This document shows, in pieces, positions 1 through 11,672 of a DNA stretch of 64,000 bases. A program made the position numbers and the translations under genes. The notes under the pieces are model-generated. The model searched no databases and was not told the DNA's origin. It saw nothing but the letters and a program-made list of their open reading frames with translations. Source of the stretch: Mercurialis annua (lineage: Eukaryota; Streptophyta; Magnoliopsida; Malpighiales; Euphorbiaceae); NCBI RefSeq assembly GCF_937616625.2, contig NC_065571.1:41198651-41262650 (forward strand), written 5' to 3'. Numbering within the stretch: position 1 is the stretch's first letter; every line of letters starts with the position of its first letter.

Positions 1-75
1 TTGTTCTGAATGATGTATGCTACTTTCTTGTAAATATATAGGATGTATTATTGACTTCTCTTTATGTGGGTGCAG

Positions 76-3000
76 TGTTTCATCTCTTGCATGGTTTATG
101 TCAAATCAAGAGACCAGTTTTGTGACTATAGGTCAGAGACTATTGGCCAACCCATTAAAGTAAGTTAACATTGCATGGTAAATTGTACTGTTCAACTCTT
201 GTCTTTGATTCTTTGTAATTCTTTTTTTCTGGCTTGAAAGTTTGGGAAGACAACTGATGAAAAATAGTAGTCCAAGTCAATCATTTTGAGCTTTTATGCT
301 ATAAAATACTCAGACGGAAAATAAGCTTAAGTGACTGTATTATGTGAAATGTAGCTGATTAAATCACGTAGGTAGAACACTTTTGATAAATGTCATGATT
401 CCTGAAAATACCCAGTCCCTTCAGCTTTACTTTTCATAGCTAACAGTACGTGGTCAGTACAATCGGTCTGGTGCACTTCGTAAAGGTATGCATCCACCCA
501 TTTGACCTACATGGAGATTTGTCTTCCAGACATATTTCTCATAGGTTGAAAGATATAAGGTAGATAATTTTTACATTGATATTTGGTAATTTGTGGAAGG
601 ATATTGATTCAGGAAGATTTATTATGTAACTAATGTCATTTACATATTGCTAATAGGTTTTTCATTTGAGACCAACTCCGGTACTTGTTCTGAGATTATT
701 TGGGCTTATTAGGAGAATTGAGAGCTAAATTTAATGTCTAATAGGGTTCCTATATTTATATTGATTCCACAAAGTTCAAGATTATTCTGTTTGTTGGTAT
801 GACCTCCTTTTGGTGTTATCTTTATACAATTAACTCTAAATCGTAGACATATGCAATAATGTTAACTCATGTAGCTGCAATTTGAATGTGTGAAACATAG
901 TTCTACTGCATATTGTTGTTTCTTAGATACAGCCATAGACTGCTGTTTACATCTTTTGTTAAATCTTATGTATTGAGCAGATATTTAAGTATAATAATGT
1001 GTCTTATGACGACTGCCTCCAATTTTCTTCATATATAGGGTTCGGTTCCATTACGGTCATCCAGATGTGTTTGATAGACTTTTTCACCTCACCAGAGGGG
1101 GTGTAAGTAAAGCTTCAAAGGTCATTAATTTGAGTGAAGATATATTTGCTGGTTTGTTCTCATGGATCTTTTGATTTATTTAATGCATGATCGGTTACTT
1201 CTGCCAAGTAACGTCTGCCTTCTGGCTTAATTTCAAGAGCAGGTTTCAATTCTACACTTCGTGAAGGCAATGTTACTCATCATGAATACATACAAGTGGG
1301 GAAGGGGAGGGATGTTGGGCTCAATCAGATTTCTATGTTTGAGGCCAAAATTGCTAATGGCAATGGCGAGCAGACTTTGAGTCGTGATATGTATCGGCTC
1401 GGACACCGTTTTGACTTTTTCCGAATGCTGTCTTGCTATTTCACCACAGTTGGTTTTTACTTCAGTACTCTGGTATGTTGCGAGTTTCCATTCTTATCTT
1501 AAGATTTTATATCTATGTGCAAGATGTTTTAGATACTAAATATTATCTTTTCCCCTTACAGGTAACTGTTCTCACTGTATATGTGTTCCTTTATGGCCGC
1601 CTTTATCTTGTTCTTAGCGGACTTGAACAAGGTTTAATTAGTCAGAAAGGAATTAGAGATAATAAACCCCTTCAGGTGGCTCTTGCTTCTCAATCGTTTG
1701 TTCAAATTGGAGTTTTAATGGCCTTGCCTATGCTGATGGAAATTGGTCTGGAAAGGGGTTTCCGAACTGCACTAAGTGAATTTATACTGATGCAATTACA
1801 ACTGGCACCAGTATTTTTCACATTTTCTCTTGGAACCAAGACACACTACTATGGAAGGACTTTGCTTCATGGAGGTGCAAAATACAGGCCTACAGGTCGA
1901 GGATTTGTGGTGTTCCATGCCAAGTTTGCTGAAAACTATAGGCTATATTCTCGAAGCCACTTTGTCAAGGGTATTGAGATGATGATTTTACTTGTGGTAT
2001 ATCAAATCTTTGGTCAACCTTATAGAAGTGCTGTTGCCTATCTGTTAATCACTATATCTATGTGGTTTATGGTTGGGACCTGGCTTTTTGCTCCCTTCTT
2101 GTTTAATCCTTCTGGTTTTGAGTGGCAAAAGATTGTTGATGACTGGACTGACTGGAACAAATGGATTGGTAACCGGGGGGGTATTGGTGTACCACCTGAA
2201 AAAAGTTGGGAATCATGGTGGGAGGAGGAACAAGAACATCTTCGCCATTCTGGAAAACGTGGGATTGTGGCTGAGATATTATTGTCTTTACGCTTCTTTA
2301 TTTATCAATATGGGCTGGTATATCACTTGAGGATCACCAAGACCAAGAGTTTTCTGGTATGGCACTCTTCAAACGTGTTATCCTTTAATTTATTTGAACT
2401 TGTACTTATCAAACCTGCAAATCTTTTTATAGGTTTATGGAATATCTTGGCTGGTCATCTTTGTAGTATTATTCGTCATGAAGGTATGCAATTAATTCTT
2501 GAATCTCAATGTATTTCCATGCATTTTTTTATTGTTAGTGAATCTGGTTAGAAGAAGCCATTCAGTCGACACTGCCTTTCAGGTTTCCATGGCTCACAAA
2601 TAAGTTTGGATCCATTATTGATGACCTAAAAATATAATCTGATTGACACTGTTGACGAGGCTGTTGAAATATAGTTATTTGATAAAATATATCATTTGGC
2701 GGCATTTTCTTTTTGTGTTTTCCCCTGAAAGTGTACAGATCATTAATATGTTACTTTAATTTACCCAAAAATTGTGCTATTAAATGGTATTTGTACCCTC
2801 TTTGTATAATTTAGCATAACTGTTTTTGTATTGCAGACGGTATCTGTCGGACGGCGAAAGTTTAGTGCAAATTTTCAGCTTGTGTTTCGGCTTATAAAGG
2901 GGATGATATTCCTTACTTTTGTCTCTATTTTGGTCACGTTTATGGCACTGCTTGACATGACAGTTCAGGACATCGTTGTATGCATTCTTGCTTTCATGCC

Positions 3001-3857
3001 AACTGGCTGGGGATTGCTTTTGGTAAGTAAATGTTCAAGTTATATGGTAAAATTGTTGACTATTATTACTCAGACAGCCCTTATCTCTACTGCCATATGT
3101 GCTCCCATATAAGTTGATGCTTTTATTTAGCTGTCTGGAATAACCTGATATTGATACCAATTATATTTAGTTGAACCATCGTTTGGTTTCAAATGATAGA
3201 CGGGGCAGGTTTACAAGACAGGAGATGCACGCCAATGGTGTGGTGTAAACACTGAACCAAACTGTTAAATTCAATTCAGTGTCACATTTAAAACAATTTC
3301 GGTTGAGTTCAGTTTGACATTGTAAAAGTAATTTGCCTTTTCTGTTAGGGGTAGAATTAATATTATAAAATAATGTTGTTTTTCCGGTTCAAACCAAAAG
3401 GGCCAAACCTAAAAATTCAAGCCGAACCAAAAAATCAACATACTGACTCGTTTGGTTCTGAAAATAATGAAAATTTTGTTGGGTTTGTTTTGGTTTGAAC
3501 CTCACACCTCTACAATTGCAGACAGTTATGCAGCAAGATATCAAGTGAGTTTCTGTACAGCTTGAGTACTAATTAAAATAATCTTCATTTTGTGTTATCC
3601 TTTGACAGATTGCACAGGCTTGCAAGCCTATTGTTCATCACGCTGGTTTTTGGGGATCAGTTCGGACGCTGGCACGTGGTTATGAAATTGTTATGGGCTT
3701 GCTTCTGTTCACTCCTGTTGCATTCCTTGCCTGGTTTCCATTTGTGTCCGAGTTTCAGACTCGAATGTTATTCAACCAAGCATTCAGTAGAGGTCTGCAA
3801 ATTTCGCGTATTCTTGGTGGACAAAGAAAGGACCGTTCTTCACGTAACAAGGAGTAA
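76..3857 (+). CDS. CALS3: Callose synthase (1,3-beta-glucan synthase), 3' part, CALS3-like; partial at 5' end
   Basis: Makes callose from UDP-glucose at the plasma membrane and cell plate or plasmodesmata (family knowledge). Seven exons with GT-AG junctions and continuous phase: 76-159, 1039-1151, 1243-1472, 1562-2356, 2433-2483, 2837-3022 and 3609-3857, giving 568 residues to the TAA. The first exons carry conserved glucan-synthase-domain sequence (SSLAWFMSNQETSF, RFHYGHPDVFDR, VGKGRDVGLNQI). The rest is the C-terminal multi-span membrane region, with a cytosolic stretch around WESWWEEEQEHL. The end GLQISRILGGQRKDRSSRNKE (split here only by reading) is nearly that of Arabidopsis CALS3/GSL12 as I remember it, which is why I chose this paralogue over CALS1/2. 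No frameshift or stop is seen. Bases 1-75 are intron, so the catalytic N-terminal two thirds lies outside the window. The last intron (3023-3608) holds a small repeat at about 3235-3515. Confidence 0.93.
3235..3515. repeat. Degenerate GGTTCAAACC/AACCAAAC-rich repeat in the last callose synthase intron
   Basis: AACCAAA and GGTTTG words recur on both strands here. A weak inverted match joins the left edge (GGTGTGGTGTAAACACTGAA) to the right edge (GGTTTGAACCTCACACCTC read backwards). The same word usage occurs at 26330-27010, 30944-32090 and about 32560-32610, so it is probably a MITE family. No clean target-site duplication was found and the boundaries are approximate. Confidence 0.4.
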
Positions 3858-4337
3858 TTTTGCTGAAAGCAAAAACATTTATATATACATTTTGAGGCAT
3901 CATGATTCTATCAGCAGGCCATTGTGATTCTTGTGCACATCTACTGTAATATTATTTTGTAATTATGAAGAGGTAGGGGCATTAATTATGAGAATGGAAG
4001 CATTTTTTGGTTATTAGAGATGATCATCCTTGCTCCCAATTGTTATGTAAACTAGAAAATGAATATTGTAAGCTAATTAATTTATGATGATTTTGTTAAC
4101 ATATGCAAGTGCTATGTCTCATTTGGTGATCTGAAACATGAAATTCCAAAAGCATCGCATGCATTTTTAACCAAAGAATCTGTAGCATGTTTAAGGGGAA
4201 CATTTTCTTTTTAAATTCCAATGAGTTTCTCTTTATAAATTGCACGTTGAAGTTGTATGGGTGTGAGGTATTCTGATAGGCATTTGAGGGTGCACCATTA
4301 AGGCTAGTTTTATCAAACCAGAATAGAATTTAAAAAA
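3858..4337 (+). other. Callose synthase 3' UTR and intergenic spacer
   Basis: Follows the CALS3 stop. It is AT-rich with no further reading frame. The first 150-250 bases are the likely 3' UTR. A 9-bp duplication at its right edge (4329-4337) marks the start of the next mobile element. Confidence 0.5.
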
Positions 4338-5105
4338 GAGGAAATTACACCATTTATCATAAAAAAAATAAAAAAAATTATAAAACTACATGTTGACTTT
4401 TTTCATTTATAAAAATCTTGAAAATATTTACAAAAGTATCAAAAAATTAAAAATAATTATAAACATACGGTGTATACTGTGAGTATAATGTCAATATACT
4501 AATAAACTAACATTATATCAACATTATATCAAAATTATACCAACATTACGCATACAGAGATTTTATTAATATTAAATAAAAATTTATCAAAATTGCATCA
4601 AATCGTATCTAAAAATTAAATTAATAATATACCAAAATTATACCTAGAATATACACATCAAAATATACTGAAAATTTTATTATTACGCCAACATTACACC
4701 ACATCATATACTAAAAATTAAACTAACAATATACTAAAATTATACCAACAATATCCAATTTCTCTAGTTCATTATCAATTATACTGAGAAATACATATTA
4801 TTTTTTTTACATGTTATCAATTAGAAAATATATATAAAATTTTATAATCGATACACCGAAAATATAATGAAATTATACCAATAATAAACCAAATACTATT
4901 TTTAAATTATCTGATTTATAGTTTTAATATTACGAAATTATACCATAATTATACCGACATTATACACATCGTACTTTTGTAAATAATTTTCATTTTTTGG
5001 TAGTTTTGTAATTAGTTTTAAATTAGTCGTATTTTTGTAAATAAAAAAGTTTACATGTACTTTTGTAAATATTTTTAAAATTTTAGGTACTTTTATTATT
5101 GTCTC
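4338..5105. mobile_element. MULE-like non-autonomous element, family D copy 1
   Basis: Flanked by near-identical 9-bp duplications: TTTAAAAAA at 4329-4337 and TTTAAAAAT at 5106-5114. The first and last ~100 bp are imperfect inverted repeats; the left end begins GAGGAAATTACACC and the right end, read on the minus strand, begins GAGACAATAATAAAAG. Both ends carry the shared block ACAAAA-TAC-TGT followed by TTTACAAAAATA. The interior is a field of degenerate repeats on TTATACCAA. It has no coding capacity; the open frame at 4938-5204 on the minus strand is chance. A second copy lies at 45643-46420 in the same orientation. Confidence 0.85.
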
Positions 5106-5239
5106 TTTAAAAATTATTAATTTGAGAGCCAGGTTGAAGTGATTTGGATTGATTAATGATTGATGGAAAATGATGAAAGTATTCGGCCTTAATGCATAAC
5201 TCATGTAAATAATTCTAATGGTGTTAGATCATGGATCTC

Positions 5240-5960
5240 AAGTGTCTAAGATGGTATGTGGTGGCTGGACTGTATAAATATGAAAATATGGTTTCGATAG
5301 GTTATAAGTCTTAACGTATAACAAGTTGCGATACGAATCGACGCAAACTAGTTTGACGTTTTGTAGAAAATTATTATGCAAAACAGCCATATTACGAGAT
5401 AATTATCTAGAGTTGTATATCTTAAAATTAAGTTCTGTTTGTTGTTACAGAAACTTAAGGATGCTATCTATGATTGTCCAAGTTTAACTTTTTCCTAATT
5501 CGGTCTCTAAGATATTCATTTGGAGCAGAACATTTTATTGCGCAAACTGCTCTGCAGTTTTTAAAACAGCCCATAGTATCAACTTCCGGGTTGATTTCCA
5601 ACACCTTCGGGTGCTAATTTCAGTCCGAGACCTTAACGAAAATTGTAGAAAAAATTCGGAACTTTAAGAATGTCAATTTTTTTTAGGAGTCAGACTGTTT
5701 TAGATGAGTGGTTTCAATAGCGCAAGTTGGCTAGAAACCATTTTTTTGATAATTAATTATAATTAGATTTTTCTTAATTCGAGTTATTATCGAATTTGCA
5801 TAGACTCGGTGAGGCGACTACCAGTGGAACCCGAAACATAGAGAACGCGACATCACTTTGCTATTATCAAAGTTTAGGGATAGCAAGTGGTGAGTATATT
5901 TTACTTACACATATTATCCTATAAAAATTATTTTATATATACTATATATTATTATTAAAT
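5240..5960. other. Unassigned retroelement-like sequence
   Basis: No gene is visible. The less AT-rich stretch 5560-5880 (CCTTCGGGTGCTAATTTCAG, then GAGGCGACTACCAGTGGAAC) resembles LTR and primer-binding-site surroundings of Ty3/gypsy elements. It adjoins the copia gag fragment to its right but looks unrelated to it. No boundaries were found. Confidence 0.3.
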
Positions 5961-5985
5961 GCATTGCATAAATTATATTGATTGA

Positions 5986-6426
5986 TTACATTGAATTGTT
6001 TGTATTTGTTTGGATTAGATTGTTTATATATGATTGGATTGGATTGTATAAATTTGTATACAACTTGCAAGAAAGCAAAACCTTGATGGTAATGAACCTT
6101 TCAATTCTAACTCTCTCCTGGAACATTTGCATGAGATCAGCAATTAAGGTGTTCTCATCCAATTCCAGCTCATTTTTCATGCATCCAAGCATAATGCAAG
6201 TGACATCGGTAGAGTTATTGAGATGTTTCGTATAAGCATCCCTTTGAGCTCTAGTAGCACCAGTAACTGGTTCTTGAGGTAGGGGTTGATTAAGAATATA
6301 TTCTTTTCTTTCTTCCCTAAAAATAATTCTTAAGTTTCTGTACCAGTCTAGAAAGTTAGTGCCATTGAACTTATCATTCTCAAGGATTAATCGCACTGAT
6401 AAAGTATGGATAGTGTTTGAAGCCAT
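5986..6426 (-). pseudogene. Ty1/copia gag N-terminal fragment
   Basis: An open frame of 146 codons starts at 6426 (MASNTIHTLSVRLILENDKF). NGTNFLDWYRNLRIIF and the following region, with its run to LNQPLPQEPV, are the start of the UBN2/DUF4219-type gag found in plant Ty1/copia polyproteins. It should continue for over a thousand residues through protease, integrase and reverse transcriptase. Instead it stops after the ELELDENTLIADLMQMFQE segment, and the sequence to the left is unrelated. It is therefore a truncated remnant. Its 5' LTR should lie to the right, where the GC-rich block at 7640-7770 is a candidate. Confidence 0.75.
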
Positions 6427-6679
6427 CTCTACAACAATAAATATACAAATAGCATTTAATGTTCTTGAACATAGAACATTAACATCACATATTATTTAAT
6501 ATTCTATTTAATACTTTAGGTTCAAAACTATTTTGATAACCTAGTTAAGTCTAACCAAATCAAACATATGGATATCACTTTTATCCATCTTATCTTACTT
6601 AAATGACTTAATATATTATGCTTTGACATATTCTATACATAGCAATTTAAGTCTTGACAAATGTTGTTATAATGGGAGG

Positions 6680-7436
6680 GCTTTTAATCAACACCGTCCC
6701 CGATTTTTGGATCTTTCAGCATGAATGTCTCTGAGTTCACTTTTCGGTCACAAAACCCCCCTGAACTTTCATTTTAAAATCATTAATGCCCTTTTGGCCA
6801 AATATTGACCAAAGTACCCCTAATTAACCTGTAATTTTTTTAAACTAATCCAACCTAATATAATCAAACCTAAAATAAACTAACCAAACTTAAAATCATC
6901 TAATCAAACCTAAAATCATCTAACCAAATATAATCAAACCTAAAATCAAATCCACCCATCCGCCGCCACACACCTACCAAAAACCACCTCCGCTGTCTCT
7001 GGTACTCGCCACCATCCCCATCACCTAGGCGAGAAGACAAACTGGTCGTCTTCTCAGGCGAGAAGACGAACCAGCTATTCGTCTGCCTACCTGAGAAGAT
7101 GAACAACTCGTCTTCTCAAATAAGAAGACGAAGCAACCTGATTCGTCTTCTCATCCGAGAAGAGTCTTCTCAGATGGCATGAGAAGCCGAAATTCTCAAT
7201 CCATCTGAGATGGTGAATTGCGGTGGGTTAGCAGGTATCGATTTTAGGTTTAACTAGGTGGTTTTAGATTTATTTTTTTAGATTTCACCGAATTAGATTT
7301 TTTATTAAAATTTTACACATGGTTAGGGGTATTTTTGGTCAATTTTTGACCAAAAGAACATTCGTGATTCTGAAATAAAAATTCAGGGGGTTTTGTGATC
7401 GAAAAGTGAACTCAGGTACATTCTGATAAAAACTCT
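6680..7436. mobile_element. MULE-like element, family E, with perfect 9-bp duplication
   Basis: Perfect target-site duplication AATGGGAGG at 6671-6679 and 7437-7445. The ~110-bp terminal inverted repeats both contain GAGTTCACTTTTCG and CACAAAACCCCC in the same order. Left tip is GCTTTTAATCA; right tip on the minus strand is AGAGTTTTTATCA. The interior 6840-6960 is a tandem of TCAAACCTAAAATCA-type words. The block 7020-7200 is a cluster of alternating GAGAAGACGA and TCGTCTTCTC. It has no credible gene; the short minus-strand frame at 6900-7106 is made of these repeats. It splits the copia remnant and is younger than it. Confidence 0.9.
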
Positions 7437-7599
7437 AATGGGAGGTATATAAAAGACTTAATTTCTTTTATCCTATTTAGTTATCCTATTTTATCACATA
7501 TAAAATAATCATGCAAAACATATAACCAATAAGATAAATATTAAACTATATTATTTCAAATAAACATGTTATTCATGATAATTTAAATCATATTTAATA

Positions 7600-7780
7600 A
7601 TTATAATTTAAAGTATAAAAATAAAATACATGACAAAAACACGCCGGGTTAAAAAGGATAACGGTTCCTTTATGTGGTGTATCAGCGGGGTCCAATAGGC
7701 GCGGTCCCTTGGCGGTGTCTAGGGGTAGCGCCACTGGCGGGGCCCGGGGGCAGAACCCTAGGCGGTGGTATATTTTTTTG
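7600..7780 (-). repeat. GC-rich block, probable copia LTR fragment
   Basis: A sharp GC-rich island in AT-rich DNA containing GCGGTCCCTTGGCGG and GGGGCCCGGGGGCAGAACCC. GGGGGCAG/CTGCCCCC runs of this kind are typical of plant Ty1/copia LTRs. It fits as the 5' LTR region of the gag fragment at 6426-5986, but no TG..CA ends were found. Confidence 0.4.
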
Positions 7781-8063
7781 ACATTAACTCTTTATGAGAA
7801 ATGGTATAACCTTCCCAAAAACAAAAACATTAAAACAGTAAATAAATGAAACTAAAGTATGTTTTTAATATTTTTTTAAATGAAGGTAAATTCCCCTATC
7901 ATCTCTTTTGCAGATTCTATCAGAAGAACTCCACTATCTTTGAATTATGCAGTTTGTTTTTTTTAAGAAAGTATTAACGAGTTTTTTGAACTTATGACAC
8001 ATGATCATTTAATTTAGTTTTTTTAGCAACTAAACTCAAAACTCTTCACTTTTTGGTCAGATT

Positions 8064-9700
8064 TGTTGGGGTTTCTAGGTTCATAACACAGCGGAATTTT
8101 AATTTTTTTTTTATTAAAAACCCAATTAAGATCCATGTAATTCGAATAGAAAGACAAGTTGTATAATTAAAACTTACTTGAATGTCTAATTAAATCAGCA
8201 ATATAGGAAGGAAGAGAGATGGTTCACTTTGGAGATAACTTGTCTCAGAACAGAAACGTCTCCAAAAGAATGTGTCCTCTACTCATACACACGAACATAC
8301 CTTTGCCAAAACGAGTACTTGTGTGCTAGCACTATTACTTCACCAAGCAATTACGAATTTAATGATTTAAGAATTTTCGTGTACTTCAACCCTATTCTAA
8401 GTGTGTATTTATAGGCATACAACAATACTAGGGTTTGAGTCAAATACGTGTGTTTCAATTTCATTATAACACTATGTATTTGATAACTCTATATACAAGT
8501 TGATATTTATCAAAACTCTTATTGATAAATATATTTAATTAGTTATCTTCAAAAGATAATACATTAAAGATAACTATTATCTCCAATTTTGAAATTCACT
8601 TAATTAATAGCTATTTATATTTAAAAATAATATTTATATTTAAATAATAACTAATAATTAAATCTAGTTATTATATAGTTATAATTAATACAACTCTTTA
8701 TCTTAAAACGAATTAATTATTAATTCAACTCTTACAACTATATATTCGAAATATATCTGATATATTTATTTATCACATTATTTTCTTGGGCTTATAAAAA
8801 CCATACATGTTTTGGTCCTGTTTTTAGTGTGCGATCCTATAGATACATATAACGTTGACAGTAGGTTTAAAATCCCCATTTCAGCACGCAAGTCATAAGC
8901 GGCCTCTAGCAAGTCATTATGACTACCCAAGTTATATGAATATCGATTATCTGATTTAACCATTTACATTAATATTTCAATCCTTTTATCTCACGATATC
9001 CTGATTGAATATGAGGTATAGTACTGTCATCATTATAATATTCAATCATTAGTTTCCTGATTCCAAGTAAACTGAATATGATAACTCTTTATCAATTTAT
9101 TTAGCATGACCATGCATTTCCTTCAGTCTATCTTTTCAAGGGGCCCATATATGTTACTTAAATAAATGAGAGATAAATTCCTTCTCAATCACTCATATTT
9201 CTCACATAGTTAATTTCATGTCCAATGACAATCTATTCCATTATCCTGTTAAAGATAATGTAAGACTGCATCAAAATGTGAAGTAGCTATGTAGAAATCC
9301 AGGGTGATTTTAAGGTCAAAGGATTATACTAATATAACTGTAATGAAAATTACTTATGACAATGATCTATGTAGTATTCTCAAGGTGGGTCATTGAGTGC
9401 CTTATTTCTCAAATAACACCTATGATTTGACTTAATATCTCAAATACATGGTTAGTAAAATATAATCATCAGTTAACATCATACTAGTCTCAATATTCCA
9501 TTAAGACTATGGATAGATTGGATATAATTCTTTATTAAATCTAAGGGTTCTACTATCAAGTCACATACTTGATGATCTTAGAAAAAATGAACCATTTAAG
9601 TATTTTAATCATAATATAAAATAATAATAAAAGTGTTAATAATAAAAAGATAAAGTCAATACATGGTCAAACATGATTGACCTAGTGCATATTACTAACA
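8064..9700. mobile_element. Solo LTR (1,637 bp), LTR retrotransposon
   Basis: Begins TGTTGGGGTTTCTAGG and ends TATTACTAACA. The flanks AGATT (8059-8063) and AAATT (9701-9705) match at 4 of 5 positions, as expected of a 5-bp duplication. No gag, pol or primer-binding site is present on either side, so it is a solo LTR. The TTCATAACACAGCGGAA motif near the left end resembles copia LTR 3' ends read on the minus strand. A second copy in opposite orientation is at 38840-39670. The short frames inside it are chance. Confidence 0.75.
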
Positions 9701-9705
9701 AAATT

Positions 9706-11407
9706 ACCCTATAATTGTTTTTCTAAAATGTGTGAAATACAAATCAGAGGTGAGGGATGTAATTTTTTTTTTTAGAAAGTTTCTCAATTGTTACAATAAA
9801 ATTATCAAAAATCTAATTTTTGCAATAAAAATATAAATTATGGGGGGTAGCTGACCAAAAAATAAAGAGTTTTGAGATTAGTTGCTCATAAAAGTAAAAA
9901 CTGGGTTAAATGACCCTGTATTATAAGTCAGGAGACGCGTTGACTCTTGTTTTTTTTATATATATAAATAATAATAATTCATGTTAAAGTGGTTCACCAT
10001 AAAGCTCCTCTAAATAAGAATTCTTTTTACATTTATTTTCCAATATAATATCAAGAAAAAAAAATTCATCTTCGAAAAATAAAGCACTTACCATGTATGA
10101 CAAGCATTTTTACGTTTATGGTAAAAGTGAAATATTTGGTAAGGGTATCCTTGCACCCATATAAAGCTGAAGTAGCGTAGGCTAATATGGAAACTACAAC
10201 TCTAATTCCAACGATAAAATGACTAATACGTTGCTATAATCTATCAACATGTCAATTATGTTTGGTAAAAAAGAGAGGGATGAGTAGGTCATTTGCATAT
10301 GTTAAAATGTATATCACCAATTTTATAAATAAGTACAATTTTTCAATTAAATGAAGGAAAAAGATTGCAATAATAAATATTTTCAAATTTAAATACTATG
10401 AATTTATCATTTTTAATAATATATAATATTAAAGAAATATTTGAATCCGTATATCTATACTATCGTTAGGTTTTGAATAAGTCTTAACCAACACGAAGCG
10501 ACAAGTCATAACTTTTTTTAAATAAATTTTTTTAACATATATAGAGAGACAAAACTAAAATACTATATCTATATTAGTGATACTTAAAAAATTGAATTTA
10601 TTAGGTGAACAATTTTATATTATACGTTATATAAGTCCGTAAATATTATTCATCCTTATATTGGTCCGCATGTAAGTTCGCGCGTATGTTTTCATGAACC
10701 GGGTTTAGGTAAAAAATTCCCGCCCTATATAGGTGCACGCATGCCAACCCGCCTATTCTCAACGACAGAAATCTAGACCATAAATTCAACGACATTAATT
10801 TCTTGACCATTTTTGGATACGTAGTAGATCTCGCAGGATATCATATTAAGCCTCAAATAGAAAATACTTAATACATTTCGCCAACTTTTTTTCTCAAAAG
10901 TTGCTATATTCCTTTGTCCTTGTCTCCTGATATAAAAAACTTTCATATTTTGATTAAAAATTTAAAACATTTCACAAATAAATATTAGTTTTATGGGTAA
11001 AAACTATAACCGATATCTTTTAGAAATTTTGACTAAAGATTAATTTATAATTAGTATGGTCTAATCATAATTTTCTTTTACGAGCGAGTAATTGAATTCG
11101 AATCTTTAAATTTATACATCAATCTTTAAACATACATTTAAAGTGTTCCATACTTCACTCCCGCTAAAAAATATAATTACTTACTCATAAAACATGAAAT
11201 ACTAAAATTTATTTTATCTTTTATAAAAATAATTATCTTCTGTAATTTAGTTAATTAATTCAAATCTTATGAATAAAGGTGTTATAAATTAATAAAAAAT
11301 CGGCATGTTTATCTCTTTAAACTCTAAATTAGTCGAGGATTGTAAAAACATTCTAAAACAAAGTAATTTTTTCCATATAATTTCAATTTACAAGCCTTTT
11401 ATTAACA
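9706..11407. other. Intergenic AT-rich spacer upstream of the zinc-finger gene
   Basis: No reading frame, RNA gene or bounded repeat was recognised. It contains poly(T) tracts and short A/T duplications. The last few hundred bases belong to the upstream region of the zinc-finger gene. Confidence 0.5.
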
Positions 11408-11580
11408 ACATGAAGTACTACTAATGTGTTACTTGATTAAAAATGGTATGTGCGCCGGCCAACATCCTTCTAAAGTCGTGGGATCAAATCCTTAAGCGCT
11501 AAAAATCTTCTCATCCTATATAATAATATAAAAAAAAACAATATGAAGTACTAAATGTGACTTGATTAAAAATGGCATAC
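11408..11580 (+). repeat. SINE-like insertion or local duplication in the zinc-finger promoter
   Basis: Two ~40-bp copies of a segment (ATGAAGTACTA, then ACTTGATTAAAAATGG) at about 11409-11448 and 11540-11575 enclose a 95-bp insert. The insert contains GTGGGATCAAATCC, which fits a tRNA-type B box, ~40 bp after TGGTATGTGCG, and ends in poly(A). It could be a short tRNA-derived SINE with an unusually long flanking duplication, or a plain tandem duplication. Confidence 0.35.
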
Positions 11581-11589
11581 CTTTTACAA

Positions 11590-11597
11590 TATAAATA
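11590..11597 (+). promoter_or_regulatory. TATA box of the zinc-finger gene
   Basis: TATAAATA lies 76 bp before the ATG at 11673, so transcription should start near 11620 and the leader would be about 50 bases. It is the only good TATA match close upstream on this strand. Confidence 0.6.
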
Positions 11598-11672
11598 CAA
11601 CACTAGATAACCCTAATGTGCTTCACTTGAGCATTACACATCTCAATACTATTTTCTTCTTTGTTGATCTCT

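Noticed and set aside
5978..6235. Plus-strand frame opposite the copia gag fragment
   Set aside because: It is the shadow of the gag frame on the other strand; only the gag reading has a recognisable family.
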